DNA from: JBBEAM01 sp942491105
GTDB taxonomy: Bacteria; Pseudomonadota; Alphaproteobacteria; Kiloniellales; DSM-21159
Assembly: GCA_942491105.1 (NCBI GenBank)
Contig: CALNZX010000003.1
Coordinates: forward strand, 124,001-188,000
DNA: 64,000 nucleotides
Direction: 5' to 3'
This document shows, piece by piece, positions 8,324 through 17,552 of the stretch. A program made the position numbers and the translations under genes. Every line of letters starts with the position of its first letter. Within the stretch, counting starts at the first letter, position 1. Under the pieces are notes generated by a model, which had not been told where the DNA came from, searched no databases, and saw only the letters and a list, made by a program, of their open reading frames with translations.

Positions 8324-9106
8324 ATGATGAAGCACACCCACACGGCGGCCCTGGCGGCGGCCCTGGCAGCCGCCCTTGCGGCCGCCGCGCCGGCAGCGAA
8401 AGCCGACGAGGACGACGCCAGGAACCTGCTCAAGGCGATGTCCGATTACCTGGGATCGCAGAACTCCATATCCTTCGCCTTCGACACGGACCTCGAGGTG
8501 GTGACCAGCGACCTGCAGAAAATCGCCTTCGCGAGTTCCGGCAGGACAACCCTGGAGCGGCCAGGCAAGCTGCACGCAACCCGGACCGGCGGCTTCGCCG
8601 ACGTCGAAATCTTCTATGACGGGAGCAGCCTGACGATCTTCGGCAAGACCCTCAATGTCTACACCGAAGCCGAGGACGTGCCCGGCACGATCGACGAACT
8701 GGTCGACTGGTTGCGCGCCAACCACAACATCCAGGCGCCTGGCGCAGACCTGCTGTTCGCAAACGTTTACGACCAGCTGATGCCCCACGTCACCGACGTC
8801 AAGGACCTCGGCAGCGGCGTCATTCGCGGTGTCGAGTGCGATCATATCGCCTTCCGCACCGAGGACGTCGACTGGCAGATCTGGATCGCCGCCAACGGAG
8901 CTCCCTATCCCTGCCGCTACGTGGTGACCAGCCGTCTGATGGCGCAGGCGCCCGAGTACCGGATCGAGATCAGCGACTGGACCGCGGGCGAGGCGCCAAG
9001 CGCGGAGACCTTCAGCTTCGTCAACACGACGCAGGCCGAAGAGGTTCAAATCGAAGACCTGGCGGGTTTGGACGAGCTGCCGAACCTGGCCGCCACGGGA
9101 GAATAG
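8324..9106 (+). CDS. DUF2092 periplasmic protein
   Basis: A 260-residue protein with an unusually repetitive Ala/Leu signal peptide (repeats of ALAAALAA) cleaved near AAKADE. The mature part has the features I associate with DUF2092, which resembles LolA-like folds: DYLGSQNSISFAFDTDLEVV, GRTTLERPGKLHATRTGGF and IFYDGSSLTIFGK. LolA-like folds bind lipids or hydrophobic ligands in the periplasm. It is 13 bases after DUF3604 and two bases before the next small gene, so it is surely co-transcribed. A role in carrying a hydrophobic ligand to the neighbouring barrel proteins is inference only. Confidence 0.8.
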   Translation: MMKHTHTAALAAALAAALAAAAPAAKADEDDARNLLKAMSDYLGSQNSISFAFDTDLEVVTSDLQKIAFASSGRTTLERPGKLHATRTGGFADVEIFYDGSSLTIFGKTLNVYTEAEDVPGTIDELVDWLRANHNIQAPGADLLFANVYDQLMPHVTDVKDLGSGVIRGVECDHIAFRTEDVDWQIWIAANGAPYPCRYVVTSRLMAQAPEYRIEISDWTAGEAPSAETFSFVNTTQAEEVQIEDLAGLDELPNLAATGE

Positions 9107-9108
9107 AG

Positions 9109-9438
9109 ATGATCGGAATAAAGCGGATCACCCTTGCCGTCCTGGTTTCGGGCGTTGCCTTCTTCGGCCTTCTGCCCGGGGCGGACACACCCCTCCTGCA
9201 AGAGGTCGCGGCCACCAAGGAGGCCGAGGCCCGCGTCGGGCGGCCACTCACGCCGCTCAGCTACGCAGGTGTCGCCAGGCGCACCTCTCGCCGTGTCGCG
9301 CGGCGAACCACGGTGCGTCTCAACGCGCTGCCCGGCGGCTGCATCTACGGCCCCTACTATGGCGCCAGCTATTGGAACTGCGGCGGCGCCTACTACGAGC
9401 AGCAGGGCAACGTCTACATCCAAGTCGTCTTCGACTAG
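9109..9438 (+). CDS. Small secreted basic protein of the DUF3604/DUF2092 cluster
   Basis: A 109-residue product starting two bases after DUF2092, with GGGAGAATAG as ribosome site. A signal or anchor helix spans residues about 5-24. The middle is very basic (SYAGVARRTSRRVARRTTVR). The end is Tyr/Gly rich with two cysteines (GGCIYGPYYG, WNCGGAYYEQQG) and closes in IQVVFD. The tail looks like a small beta structure held by a disulfide. No named family was recognised. Tight packing between DUF2092 and the barrel gene argues that it belongs to the same envelope unit. Confidence 0.72.
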   Translation: MIGIKRITLAVLVSGVAFFGLLPGADTPLLQEVAATKEAEARVGRPLTPLSYAGVARRTSRRVARRTTVRLNALPGGCIYGPYYGASYWNCGGAYYEQQGNVYIQVVFD

Positions 9439-9453
9439 AGAGAGGGGAATCCG

Positions 9454-10281
9454 ATGAGCGCAGGAATTCTAAGTCGACCTTTGCGAAGGAGCGCCGTCGC
9501 GGCGGCCGCGCTCGCCGGCTTCCTTTTACCGCACACGGTGGCCGCCGACGAGCTGCCCCTGCCCGGCAAGCAGATCGCGGTAGCGGGCGACAGCACCGGC
9601 GGCTCCCATTGGACGTTCGGCATCGCGCCCTACGCCTGGGCCGCCGGCATCAAGGGCGATACGGCGCAGTTCGGCGCTCCGTCCATCGAGGTCGACGCAA
9701 AGTTCACGGACCTTTTCGACGTGCTCGACTTCGCCGCCATGGTGGTCGCAGAGGCGCGCAACGGCCGCTACGGCCTGTTCATGGACTTCATGTACACCAA
9801 GCTTTCGACCGAAGTCTCCACGCCGCGCGGGATTCTCATCGACGATATCGAGATGGAAACCGAGACCATGGCCTTCACCGCGGCGCCGGAGTACCGGGTT
9901 TTCGAGTCCCAAGACGGCTCGCTCGATTTCCTGGGCGGTTTGCGGGTCTGGGGCGTCAAGACCGAGATCAGCACCTTCGGCGGCGAACTCGGCGGTAACA
10001 CGGCGAAGGACGAGGCGTATTGGGTCGATCCCTTGATCGGCGCCAAGGGGCGGGTGAACTTTACCCCCGAGTTCTATCTCTCCGGCTGGGCGATGATCGG
10101 CGGCTTTGGCGTCTCCTCGGACTTCATGTGGGACACCTGGGCGGGCTTTGGCTACCAGTTCAACGACTCAATCTCCGCGGTTCTCGGATTCCGCGCCACC
10201 GGTGTCGACTATCAGAACGGACCATTCCTCTACGACGTCATGCAGTACGGTCCGGTCGCCGGCGCCGTGTTCCGTTTCTGA
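9454..10281 (+). CDS. Outer-membrane beta-barrel protein
   Basis: A 275-residue protein with a GAGAGGGG ribosome site and a signal peptide cleaved near TVAADE. The mature chain alternates polar and hydrophobic residues in short strands (WTFGIAPYAWAAGI, YGLFMDFMYTKLS, LDFLGGLRVWGVKT, FYLSGWAMIGGFG). It finishes in GAVFRF, with the terminal Phe recognised by the BAM machinery. Eight to ten strands are likely. It probably sits in the outer membrane, with unknown cargo. It follows the small basic protein by 15 bases. Confidence 0.78.
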   Translation: MSAGILSRPLRRSAVAAAALAGFLLPHTVAADELPLPGKQIAVAGDSTGGSHWTFGIAPYAWAAGIKGDTAQFGAPSIEVDAKFTDLFDVLDFAAMVVAEARNGRYGLFMDFMYTKLSTEVSTPRGILIDDIEMETETMAFTAAPEYRVFESQDGSLDFLGGLRVWGVKTEISTFGGELGGNTAKDEAYWVDPLIGAKGRVNFTPEFYLSGWAMIGGFGVSSDFMWDTWAGFGYQFNDSISAVLGFRATGVDYQNGPFLYDVMQYGPVAGAVFRF

Positions 10282-10306
10282 TGCCAACGCACGCGAGGAA
10301 GCACAG

Positions 10307-10846
10307 ATGACCACGGCCAAAGCCGGAAGCAGGATCGGTAAGATCGGCGCCTTCCTGAAGCGCGAGTTCTTCGAGTTGCTGCCGACGGTGATCTACTTCC
10401 TCATCGGCTTCAACCTGATCGCCCTCACCAAACAGATTGTCCTCGCCGACCACGGCGTCGTCTTTGTCGGCTGGAAGGCCGCGACCATCGGCGCGCTGCT
10501 CGTCGCCAAGGTCGTACTTATCGCCGACAAGCTTGCAATCATGCGATGGGTCAAGGGCCCCCCCGCGATCTGGCCCGTTTTCTATCGCACGGCGCTCTAC
10601 ACGATCTTCGTGTTCATCGCCCAGATGCTCGAATTCTTGATCGAAGGCTGGATTTCCGGCGGAAGCTTTGGCGCCGGCGTAGCGGCAATCGGCGCGCATT
10701 TCCTCCCCGAGCATATCGCCTTCGTCTACCTCTGGGTTTTCGTGCTCTTCGCCAACTACATGGCGGTCACGGAACTGCGCCACAGTCACGGGGCGCCGCC
10801 GCTATGGCGGTTCCTGTTCTCCCGCGCTGATGCACGGCAGGACTAG
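10307..10846 (+). CDS. Small polytopic inner-membrane protein
   Basis: A 179-residue protein. The start at ATG 10307 was chosen because it follows GAGGAAGC and avoids overlap with the barrel gene; the frame is open further upstream. Four hydrophobic helices can be seen at roughly residues 23-45, 56-76, 97-120 and 140-160, with a short cytoplasmic tail. The phrases LPTVIYFLIGFNLIALTKQ and YLWVFVLFANYMAVTELRH are typical of small conserved membrane proteins in this type of cluster, but I cannot name a family. It is 26 bases after the barrel gene, in the same operon. Confidence 0.7.
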   Translation: MTTAKAGSRIGKIGAFLKREFFELLPTVIYFLIGFNLIALTKQIVLADHGVVFVGWKAATIGALLVAKVVLIADKLAIMRWVKGPPAIWPVFYRTALYTIFVFIAQMLEFLIEGWISGGSFGAGVAAIGAHFLPEHIAFVYLWVFVLFANYMAVTELRHSHGAPPLWRFLFSRADARQD

Positions 10847-11061
10847 AACGGGAAACTAAGCGTGCGACCAGAATCGGTTCTTTACCTACCCGCCCTCACC
10901 GCAGGCACCGCAGCCGCAGCAGTTCTGTCCAGCGGATCCGTTCCACGAGAAGGACATCGGCTAGGAGGCATTTTGGGGTTCGAAGGCGTTTCCAAACATA
11001 CCGCCGCCCCGCTTGCCGAAAGCCGCCACGAACGAGCCAGTAGAAACCAGGACGAGGCACT

Positions 11062-12635
11062 ATGACGAAAATCAGATCTCTGTATCACGTTGCGCTGACC
11101 ACTCTCGGCGCCTTCACAATCGCTGCCACCTGCGCCGCGGAGGACAAGATGCCTGGCTACAACCACGACATTCCTAAGGAAATCATGACGCCCGACACCG
11201 TGGAAACACGCTTGGGTACGCTGAAATTCTTCGATGGCCTGCCGGATGAAGACACCGTCTCCAAGATCTACGACAATCTCGACGTTCTGCGCGGCGTGGA
11301 GACCTTTCTGAACGGTATCCCGGCTACGTCGATCGAGGGTTTGCGCCGCGGACATCTGGAGATCTCGGGGTCGACGCCTCCAACAAGGCGCTGATTTTTG
11401 ACAAGCTGCTCGATTCAGCGCCGCTCTTTCTGACTGGCAATACCGACACCGTCTATTGCAGCGCCTTCCTCGATTTACAGAAGGACGGGCCGACCGTCGT
11501 CGAGATACCGCCAGGCTCGGGACCGGGTACCGTGAACGACGCCTACTTCCGCTTCGTCACCGACATGGGCTTCCCGGGGCCGGACAAGGGCCAGGGCGGC
11601 AAGTACCTGATCCTGCCCCCCGACTACCAGGGCGACCTCGATCCGCCGCTCGGCGGCGCGGCGGCAGAGGTCGACGGGGAAACCTACTTCGTGTCGAAAT
11701 CCACGAGCTATGTGAACTGGCTGATCCTTCGCGGATTCCTGGTCGACGGAAAGCCGGACACCGCCACCAACATGTTCAAAAGCGGCGTCAAGATTTACCC
11801 CTTGAGCCAAAAAGACAATCCGCCAGAGATGACCTTCGTCAGCGGGTCGCGAAAGTTCTTCAACACCATCCACGCAAACAACTACGAGTTCTATGAGGAA
11901 CTGCACAGCGTGGTCGACCGCGAACCGGTCTCCATGCTGGACCCGGAGCTGCGTGGTCTCTTCGCTGCGATCGGCATCGAGAAGGGCAAGCCCTTCGCGC
12001 CGGACGCCCGGATGCAGGAGCTGCTCACCGAGGCGGTCGCCATCGGCAATGCGACCGCCCGGGCGATCGTGTTCCGCCCGCGTCTGGACGATTTCTACTT
12101 ATATCCCGACAGCGCCTGGGGCACCGCCTTCGTGGGCGGCGATTATCAATGGCTCCGGGACGGCGGCACGGGCGGCCGCTATCTGGATGCGCGCACGCTG
12201 TTCTTCTATCAGGCGACCGTGAACACACCCGCCATGGTCCTCAAAATGGTGGGCAAGGGATCGCAATATGCCTACGCGGCGGCGGACAGCGACGGCGCCT
12301 ATCTGGACGGCTCGAAGACCTACAAGCTGACGATCCCCGCGGATGCCCCGGCCAAGGATTTCTGGTCGGTCGTCGTCTATGACCCGCAGACTCGCTCCGA
12401 GCTCCAGACCGGCCAGACCTTCCCCAGCAAGAACAACAAGCGCGACGCCCTGGCCGTGAACGCGGACGGTTCCGTGGATCTCTACTTTGCGCCGGAAGCC
12501 CCGGCGGGCAAGGAATCGAACTGGATACAAACCGTCGAAGGTAAGGGCTGGTACACCATCCTTCGTCTTTACGGTCCGCTTCAGCCCTGGTTCGACAAGA
12601 CCTGGCGTCCCGGTGAGATCACGCGGGTCAACTAA
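11062..12635 (+). pseudogene. DUF1254/DUF1214 protein, single-base frameshift
   Basis: ATG 11062 encodes a signal peptide and the start of DUF1254 (TPDTVETRLGTLKFFDGLPD), then runs into a stop at 11394. The family sequence continues in another frame (GVDASNKALIFDKLLDS, LTGNTDTVY) to 12635. Restoring one G in the GGGG tract at 11367-11370 joins the parts into about 524 residues that align throughout with the intact paralogue at 14222. Everything downstream is intact, including the DUF1214 end (SELQTGQTFPS, KTWRPGEI). This is either a sequencing error or a very recent loss. The family is periplasmic with unknown activity. A 215-base gap upstream separates it from the membrane-protein gene. Confidence 0.83.
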
Positions 12636-12641
12636 CGCGAA

Positions 12642-12672
12642 GAGCCGGCCCGAATCCTTCTCGGGCCGGCTC
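12642..12672 (+). other. Intergenic RNA hairpin, 12-bp stem
   Basis: GAGCCGGCCCGA pairs perfectly with TCGGGCCGGCTC across a seven-base loop, starting six bases after the DUF1254 stop. No T-tract follows, so it is more likely an mRNA-stability or processing element than a true terminator. Confidence 0.55.
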
Positions 12673-12705
12673 GAGCCTGACTGGTGCATCGAAAAGGAAA
12701 TCAAG

Positions 12706-13296
12706 ATGATCATCAAACGAACGGATGGGTTGGCACTCGTGCTCGCCGTTTTCCTTACTGCGGGGGGCGGAGCAATCGCCGAAGCGGCCAGTTGCCTCGA
12801 TGTGGACTTCCCGGACACAGCGAAAGTCGGCTCGACCGATCTGGTGCTGAATGGACTGGGCGTGCGCAAGGCGACCATGTTCAAGGTCAATGTCTACGTC
12901 GCCGGCCTCTACATCGAACAGAAGAGCGGCGACGGCAATGCCATCGCTTCGGCGAACCAGCCTTGGCATCTGGAGCTGCATTTCGTGCGCGATGTGGACG
13001 CTTCGGACATCCGCGATGCCTTCGAAGACGGCTTCAAGGATACCGCGGGCGACAAGCTCGATTCCCTGAAACCGAAGATCGAGACCCTCAACGGACAGAT
13101 CGTCGATTTCGAGGAAGGACACGTCCTCGCCTATAGCTACGACCCCGCAAGCGGCACCGTGGTCAACGTGAATGGAGCCGCCGGCGCGCCCATCGAAGGC
13201 GCGGACTTCGCCGAAGTCCTGCTCGCGATTTCGATTGGCCCCAATCCCCCGAACGAAGAACTCAAGACAGGCTTGCTTGGCGGCGCCTGCGAATAG
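12706..13296 (+). CDS. Chalcone-isomerase-like secreted protein
   Basis: A 196-residue protein. The start at ATG 12706 follows AAAAGGAAA; the frame opens earlier, inside the preceding gene. The signal peptide ends near AEAASC. The mature part shows the chalcone-isomerase-like core common in bacteria: LNGLGVRKATMFKVNVYVAGLYIE, then HLELHFVRDVDA and a C-terminal AISIGPNPPNEELKTGLLG. Bacterial members generally lack plant catalytic residues and probably bind fatty acids or other small hydrophobic ligands, as related plant FAP proteins do. It sits between DUF1254 and a porin-like gene, consistent with hydrophobic ligand handling in the periplasm. Confidence 0.78.
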   Translation: MIIKRTDGLALVLAVFLTAGGGAIAEAASCLDVDFPDTAKVGSTDLVLNGLGVRKATMFKVNVYVAGLYIEQKSGDGNAIASANQPWHLELHFVRDVDASDIRDAFEDGFKDTAGDKLDSLKPKIETLNGQIVDFEEGHVLAYSYDPASGTVVNVNGAAGAPIEGADFAEVLLAISIGPNPPNEELKTGLLGGACE

Positions 13297-13326
13297 CCAC
13301 CACACAACCTGAAAGGTTAAACGTAC

Positions 13327-14154
13327 ATGTCCAGGCTTCTCTTATCGACGCTGCTGCTGATTTTCCTTGGCTATTCCCCGGTGGCTGCCGAGGACGCCGC
13401 GAACGCCGACCAGGAGCTGGCGAAGAAGCTCGCCAATCCTATCTCCTCCCTGATCAGCGTTCCGATCCAGTTCAACTATGACAGCGGCTTCGGCCCGGAC
13501 GACGGCGAGCGGATCGCCGCCAATGTTCAGCCGGTGATTCCCATCGGGCTGAGCGATGGCCTGACCCTGGTGACGCGAACCATCGTCCCGATTATCTGGC
13601 AGGACGACATCGCGATCGACCTCGACGGACCGACCGGCGAGCAGTTCGGCCTCGGCGACATCCTGCAGAGCTTCTTCTTCGTGCCAGACTCCGTTGAGAC
13701 CGGTCTGGGAACCCTGACTTACGGCGCCGGGCCGGTAGTCAACTGGCCGACGAGCACCGACCGCCTGCTCGGCTCCGGCACCTGGGCCGCGGGACCCACC
13801 GGCGTTTTCCTGTTCCAGAATAGCGGCTGGACCTACGGCATGCTGGCCAACCACCTCTGGGGCATCGACAAAACCCGCAGCTTAACCCCCGACCTCGAGA
13901 GCACCTTCCTTCAGCCCTTCGTGTCCTACTCGACCAAGGACGCCTGGACCTTCTCGCTCAATACCGAGGCTTCCTATAACTGGACTACCGAAGACTGGGC
14001 CGTTCCCGTCAACGGAATGGTCTCCAAGCTGGTGTCCATCGGCAGCCAGAAAGTCCAGCTTCAGGCCGGCGTGCGCTACTGGGCCGAGGAGGCCTTCTGG
14101 GGCGCCGAGGGCATCGGCGCGCGCTTCGCCGTTACCTTCCTGTTCCCACGATAA
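13327..14154 (+). CDS. Outer-membrane transporter-like beta-barrel
   Basis: A 275-residue protein with a signal peptide ending at PVAAED. The mature chain has repeated amphipathic strands (PIGLSDGLTLVTRTIVPII, FGLGDILQSFFFVPD, TYGAGPVVNWPTS, WTYGMLANHLWGI) and an aromatic C-terminus (TFLFPR). It matches the group of barrels usually annotated as transporter or neuromedin-U-like, related to phenol/aromatic degradation porins. A terminal Arg after FLFP is slightly unusual for BAM recognition. Together with the barrel at 9454, the cluster supplies two different outer-membrane proteins. Confidence 0.78.
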   Translation: MSRLLLSTLLLIFLGYSPVAAEDAANADQELAKKLANPISSLISVPIQFNYDSGFGPDDGERIAANVQPVIPIGLSDGLTLVTRTIVPIIWQDDIAIDLDGPTGEQFGLGDILQSFFFVPDSVETGLGTLTYGAGPVVNWPTSTDRLLGSGTWAAGPTGVFLFQNSGWTYGMLANHLWGIDKTRSLTPDLESTFLQPFVSYSTKDAWTFSLNTEASYNWTTEDWAVPVNGMVSKLVSIGSQKVQLQAGVRYWAEEAFWGAEGIGARFAVTFLFPR

Positions 14155-14221
14155 GCCGGCGTAAGACACGCCAACCTGAAGCGCTCAGAAGCCTTCCGGA
14201 TCACTCCGAGGAGAAATGTAG

Positions 14222-15721
14222 ATGTTACGCCTGCCTGCTATAAGTGCTTTCGCATTCGCCATCGCCATAGGGCCCGCTTTAGGGGAAGTCTCTCCTGCAG
14301 AAATCGATGCAATATCCATCCCTGATAAAGTCGAGACGGCGATCGGCACGCTTGAGTTCTTCGACGGAGTTCCGACCGATGCCACGGTGGCTGCCGTCTA
14401 TGACAACCTGGACCGCATGCGCGGCATGGAGGTGTTCCTCGCCAATCTCGGTGCTGTATCGATGCACAGCGTGCGCAAGGGGCTGGGCGATGCCGGAGCC
14501 GAAGGCGCGCATAGGATCGCCATCTTCGAGCAACTGATGGATTCGCAGACCCTCGTCGTCACCGCTAATACATCAACGCTCTATGCCTATACCTATACAG
14601 ACCTCGCCAAGGACGGTCCTACCGTCATAGAGGTGCCCCCAGGAATGCTCGGCTTTCTCAACGACGCCTGGCAGCGCTTCGTCGACAATATGGGCGTCAC
14701 CGGAGCAGACAAGGGAATGGGTGGCAAATACCTCGTTTTGCCCCCCGATTATGCGGGCGAAATCCCCGAGGGCTACTTTCTTCTGAAGCCCCCGACCAAC
14801 AGCAATTTCATGTTCCTGCGCGGCTCGATCAAAAACGGGCTGGAACCCGCAGTAGAGAACATAACCTCGAATCTGAAGGTCTACCCGCTGAAGGACGCGA
14901 CGAACCCGGCCGCGACCGAATTCGTCAACATGTCGGGTAAGGCCTTTAACACGGTCTTCCCAAGCGATTTCAGCTACTTCGAATACCTCGACAGGGTCAT
15001 TCAGGAAGAACCCGTCGAGGCCATCAGCCCGGAAATGCGCGGCGCTATAGCAGCCATCGGAATCGTCAAGGGACAGCCCTTCGCCCCCGACGACCGGATG
15101 AAGAGGCTGTTGACCGAGGCCGCCACGCTCGGCAACGCGACGTCCCGCAGCATCACCTACCATCCCCGCTTCGACGGCGTGCGAATCTACCCGGACGACC
15201 CCAACAGCGTCTGGTCCACAGCTTTTGCCAACAGGAACACTAGTTTCGAAGCAGATGGAATCATGGGGCTCGACGCCCGGGCGCTCTACTACTTTAACGC
15301 AGGCGGCGTCACGCCAGCCATGGCCACCAGCAGTCCTGGCCAAGGCTCGGACTACGCTCTAGCCCTGCTCGATGCCAGCAAGCAAGCCTTCGACGGCGCA
15401 AAGACCTACAGACTGCACCTGCCCGCCAACGTGCCGGTCAAAGACTTCTGGGCTGTGACGATATACGACACTCAGACCCGCTCGCAGTTGCAGACCAGCC
15501 AGAATTTCCCAACCGTCGGCAGCCAGTCCAAGGGGATGACCCAGAACGCCGACGGTTCTTATGACGTGTATTTCGCGCCAGAGGCACCGAAGGGTCAGGA
15601 GGGAAACTGGCTCCAGACCGTTCCAGGCAAGAGCTGGTTCACAATTCTACGGATGTACGGGCCGCTGGAGCCATGGATCAACAAGACTTGGCGTCCCGGA
15701 GAAATTGAGCTGGTTGACTGA
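14222..15721 (+). CDS. DUF1254/DUF1214 periplasmic protein, intact copy
   Basis: A 499-residue protein with an AGGAG ribosome site ten bases before ATG and a signal peptide cleaved near ALGEVS. The N-terminal DUF1254 half includes TAIGTLEFFDGVPTDATV, YDNLDRMRGMEVFL, TANTSTLYAYTYTDL and GKYLVLPPDY. The C-terminal DUF1214 half includes KTYRLHLPANVPVKDFWAVT, YDTQTRSQLQTSQNFP and MYGPLEPWINKTWRPGEIE. It is clearly paralogous to the frameshifted copy at 11062 over the full length. It provides the template for deducing that lesion. Enzymatic activity of the family is unknown to me. Confidence 0.88.
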   Translation: MLRLPAISAFAFAIAIGPALGEVSPAEIDAISIPDKVETAIGTLEFFDGVPTDATVAAVYDNLDRMRGMEVFLANLGAVSMHSVRKGLGDAGAEGAHRIAIFEQLMDSQTLVVTANTSTLYAYTYTDLAKDGPTVIEVPPGMLGFLNDAWQRFVDNMGVTGADKGMGGKYLVLPPDYAGEIPEGYFLLKPPTNSNFMFLRGSIKNGLEPAVENITSNLKVYPLKDATNPAATEFVNMSGKAFNTVFPSDFSYFEYLDRVIQEEPVEAISPEMRGAIAAIGIVKGQPFAPDDRMKRLLTEAATLGNATSRSITYHPRFDGVRIYPDDPNSVWSTAFANRNTSFEADGIMGLDARALYYFNAGGVTPAMATSSPGQGSDYALALLDASKQAFDGAKTYRLHLPANVPVKDFWAVTIYDTQTRSQLQTSQNFPTVGSQSKGMTQNADGSYDVYFAPEAPKGQEGNWLQTVPGKSWFTILRMYGPLEPWINKTWRPGEIELVD

Positions 15722-15840
15722 TGTCGCAGATCGCGGGCGCGCGAATCAATTTTTTGCTTCGTCGCGAAGCTGCCAGTTGACCGAAAGCCAAGGCTCTCCA
15801 CCGCTCGAGCCTTTTGTCAGAATATAGAAGGAAGAAAGAG

Positions 15841-17397
15841 ATGAAGCTTATGAAACGCGCGCTAACCGTAGCCGCGGCGGCAAAGCCGAATGGTACGGTG
15901 TTGTGCCGTTCCAGAGCGTTTTTGACGATGTTGAAAAAACGCACCACGCAACTAATATCGGCCACCGCCTTCATCGGTCTTGCGATCGGTGCGCAGGCCT
16001 CCCAGTCAGCCGCGCCTGAGAAGCTGGAAGCGGTTGCCGAACGCGCCTATCTCTATGGCCTCCAGCAGGCGATCTTTTACGGCCAGCGCTGGATTTATAC
16101 TCAGAACGACGCCAAGACGAACGATATCTATTCGGGCCTAAATCGCTTCTTCTGGGTTCGCAAGCAGATTACCCCGGACTTTCCCGTCGTGACGCCGAAC
16201 GCAACGACGCTGTATGGATCTGGATTTCTAGACCTGCGCGACGGCCCGGTCGTTATCGAAGTCCCCGAAATTACCGACCGCTATTTCAGCGTCCAGGTCA
16301 TGGACCAGTATGGCATTTTCCGGATGATCGTCGGGTCGCCCTTCAACGGCACCAAGGCACGTAAGTATATCCTTCTGCCACCGGACTTTACGGGACAGGT
16401 TCCGGCGAGCTTTCCGACTACCGATATCGTGCAATGGCCTTCGAAAACCGCCTATGGCGTTGTGCGGATGGCGGTCGAGACGGGATCTGAGGAAGAGATA
16501 CAGACCATCAACGCCTATCAAGACCAGATCACTATCACGCCTCTCGCCGATTGGCTGGCGAATGGCAACAAGGGAATAGCCCAGGCAGACCGCGTCATTG
16601 TTCCGGGTGATTTCGTCGTACCCACAGGGTTGCCGGACTATGCGGTCGGCCAAGTCGATAAGCAGAACGCCGAGCAGTTCTTTACCCTGCTCAGTACGAT
16701 CCTAAACGATCCGACCATGCCGGTGATGGAGGACTCCTTGGTTGAAACGGAGATGCTCAATCAGCTGAAAGCGGTCAACATCGGCAAGGGGCTGAGCTTC
16801 GACTGGGGCAAGCTGACGCCCAACCAGCAAGCAGATCTGGAGGCCGGATTTAAGGCCGGGTTCGAGAGTGTCCGTCATAAGCTTAAGACGAGCCTTATCG
16901 ACATGAACGGCTGGGGAGTCGTGCGCAATGACGGTGGCTTTGAAACTCACTGGATGGATCGGGCAGTAATCGCCGATGCCGCCTGGGCAGCGCCGGACAA
17001 GAACATCTCGCATGGCGGCGCGTTCCTGTTCACCGACGCGGATGGCAAACCGCTGAATGGCAAGAACAAATACACTCTGACCTTTGACATGAACGACCTG
17101 CCGCCGGTGACCGAGTTCTGGTCGATCCCGATCTATGACGCCAACGGCTACTTCGTTGCTAATGAGATCAACCGCTATACCGTCAACAGCTTCATGCTTG
17201 CGGCCGGGGATCTGGTGGCAAAGGACGGCAAGCTGGTGATCTATATCCAGCACGAAAAGCCCAGCGATCCCGATCAGGCGAAGAACTGGCTTCCAGCTCC
17301 GCTCGACGGCATGCGGTTCACCTCGCGTTTCTACGGGCCTTATGCACCGCTTACGGACGGCACCTACAACATGCCCAAGGTCGAAAGAGTGCAATAA
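15841..17397 (+). CDS. DUF1254/DUF1214 protein, divergent third copy
   Basis: A protein of 518 residues if started at ATG 15841, which has a strong AGGAAGAAAGAG site. A start at 15928 (MLKKRTTQLISATAFIGLA) gives a cleaner signal peptide, so the first 29 residues look like a second, vestigial leader. Family marks are ERAYLYGLQQAIFYGQRW, VTPNATTLYGSGFLDL, GPVVIEVPEITDRYFSVQ, YILLPPDFTG and near the end SRFYGPYAPLTDGTY. It is more distant from the other two copies and its base composition is less GC rich, so it may have been acquired separately. The bidirectional terminator at 17514 closes the cluster. Confidence 0.85.
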   Translation: MKLMKRALTVAAAAKPNGTVLCRSRAFLTMLKKRTTQLISATAFIGLAIGAQASQSAAPEKLEAVAERAYLYGLQQAIFYGQRWIYTQNDAKTNDIYSGLNRFFWVRKQITPDFPVVTPNATTLYGSGFLDLRDGPVVIEVPEITDRYFSVQVMDQYGIFRMIVGSPFNGTKARKYILLPPDFTGQVPASFPTTDIVQWPSKTAYGVVRMAVETGSEEEIQTINAYQDQITITPLADWLANGNKGIAQADRVIVPGDFVVPTGLPDYAVGQVDKQNAEQFFTLLSTILNDPTMPVMEDSLVETEMLNQLKAVNIGKGLSFDWGKLTPNQQADLEAGFKAGFESVRHKLKTSLIDMNGWGVVRNDGGFETHWMDRAVIADAAWAAPDKNISHGGAFLFTDADGKPLNGKNKYTLTFDMNDLPPVTEFWSIPIYDANGYFVANEINRYTVNSFMLAAGDLVAKDGKLVIYIQHEKPSDPDQAKNWLPAPLDGMRFTSRFYGPYAPLTDGTYNMPKVERVQ

Positions 17398-17513
17398 TGC
17401 CCGTCCTTCGAACGAAGCGCTCGAGACAGGCTTATGGGTGGCGCCTAGAAGTAAGCGCCGCGCTCACCATTTTCCGCCCGTCCTGACAGAAGCATTACCG
17501 TCGGAAAAACTCA

Positions 17514-17544
17514 GGGGCGCCCTACGGGCGCCCCTTTCTATTTT
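17514..17544. terminator. Intrinsic terminator, bidirectional
   Basis: GGGGCGCCC and GGGCGCCCC form a nine-pair stem with a TAC loop, followed on the plus strand by TTTCTATTTT and on the minus strand by TGAGTTTTTCC. It lies between the convergent ends of the DUF1254 gene (plus) and the symporter (minus). Confidence 0.85.
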
Positions 17545-17552
17545 CCCTCCGC

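Noticed and set aside
10862..11065. 67-codon GTG-started frame before the first DUF1254 gene
   Set aside because: Weak start, no signal or motif, and no similarity that I recognise; probably leader sequence.
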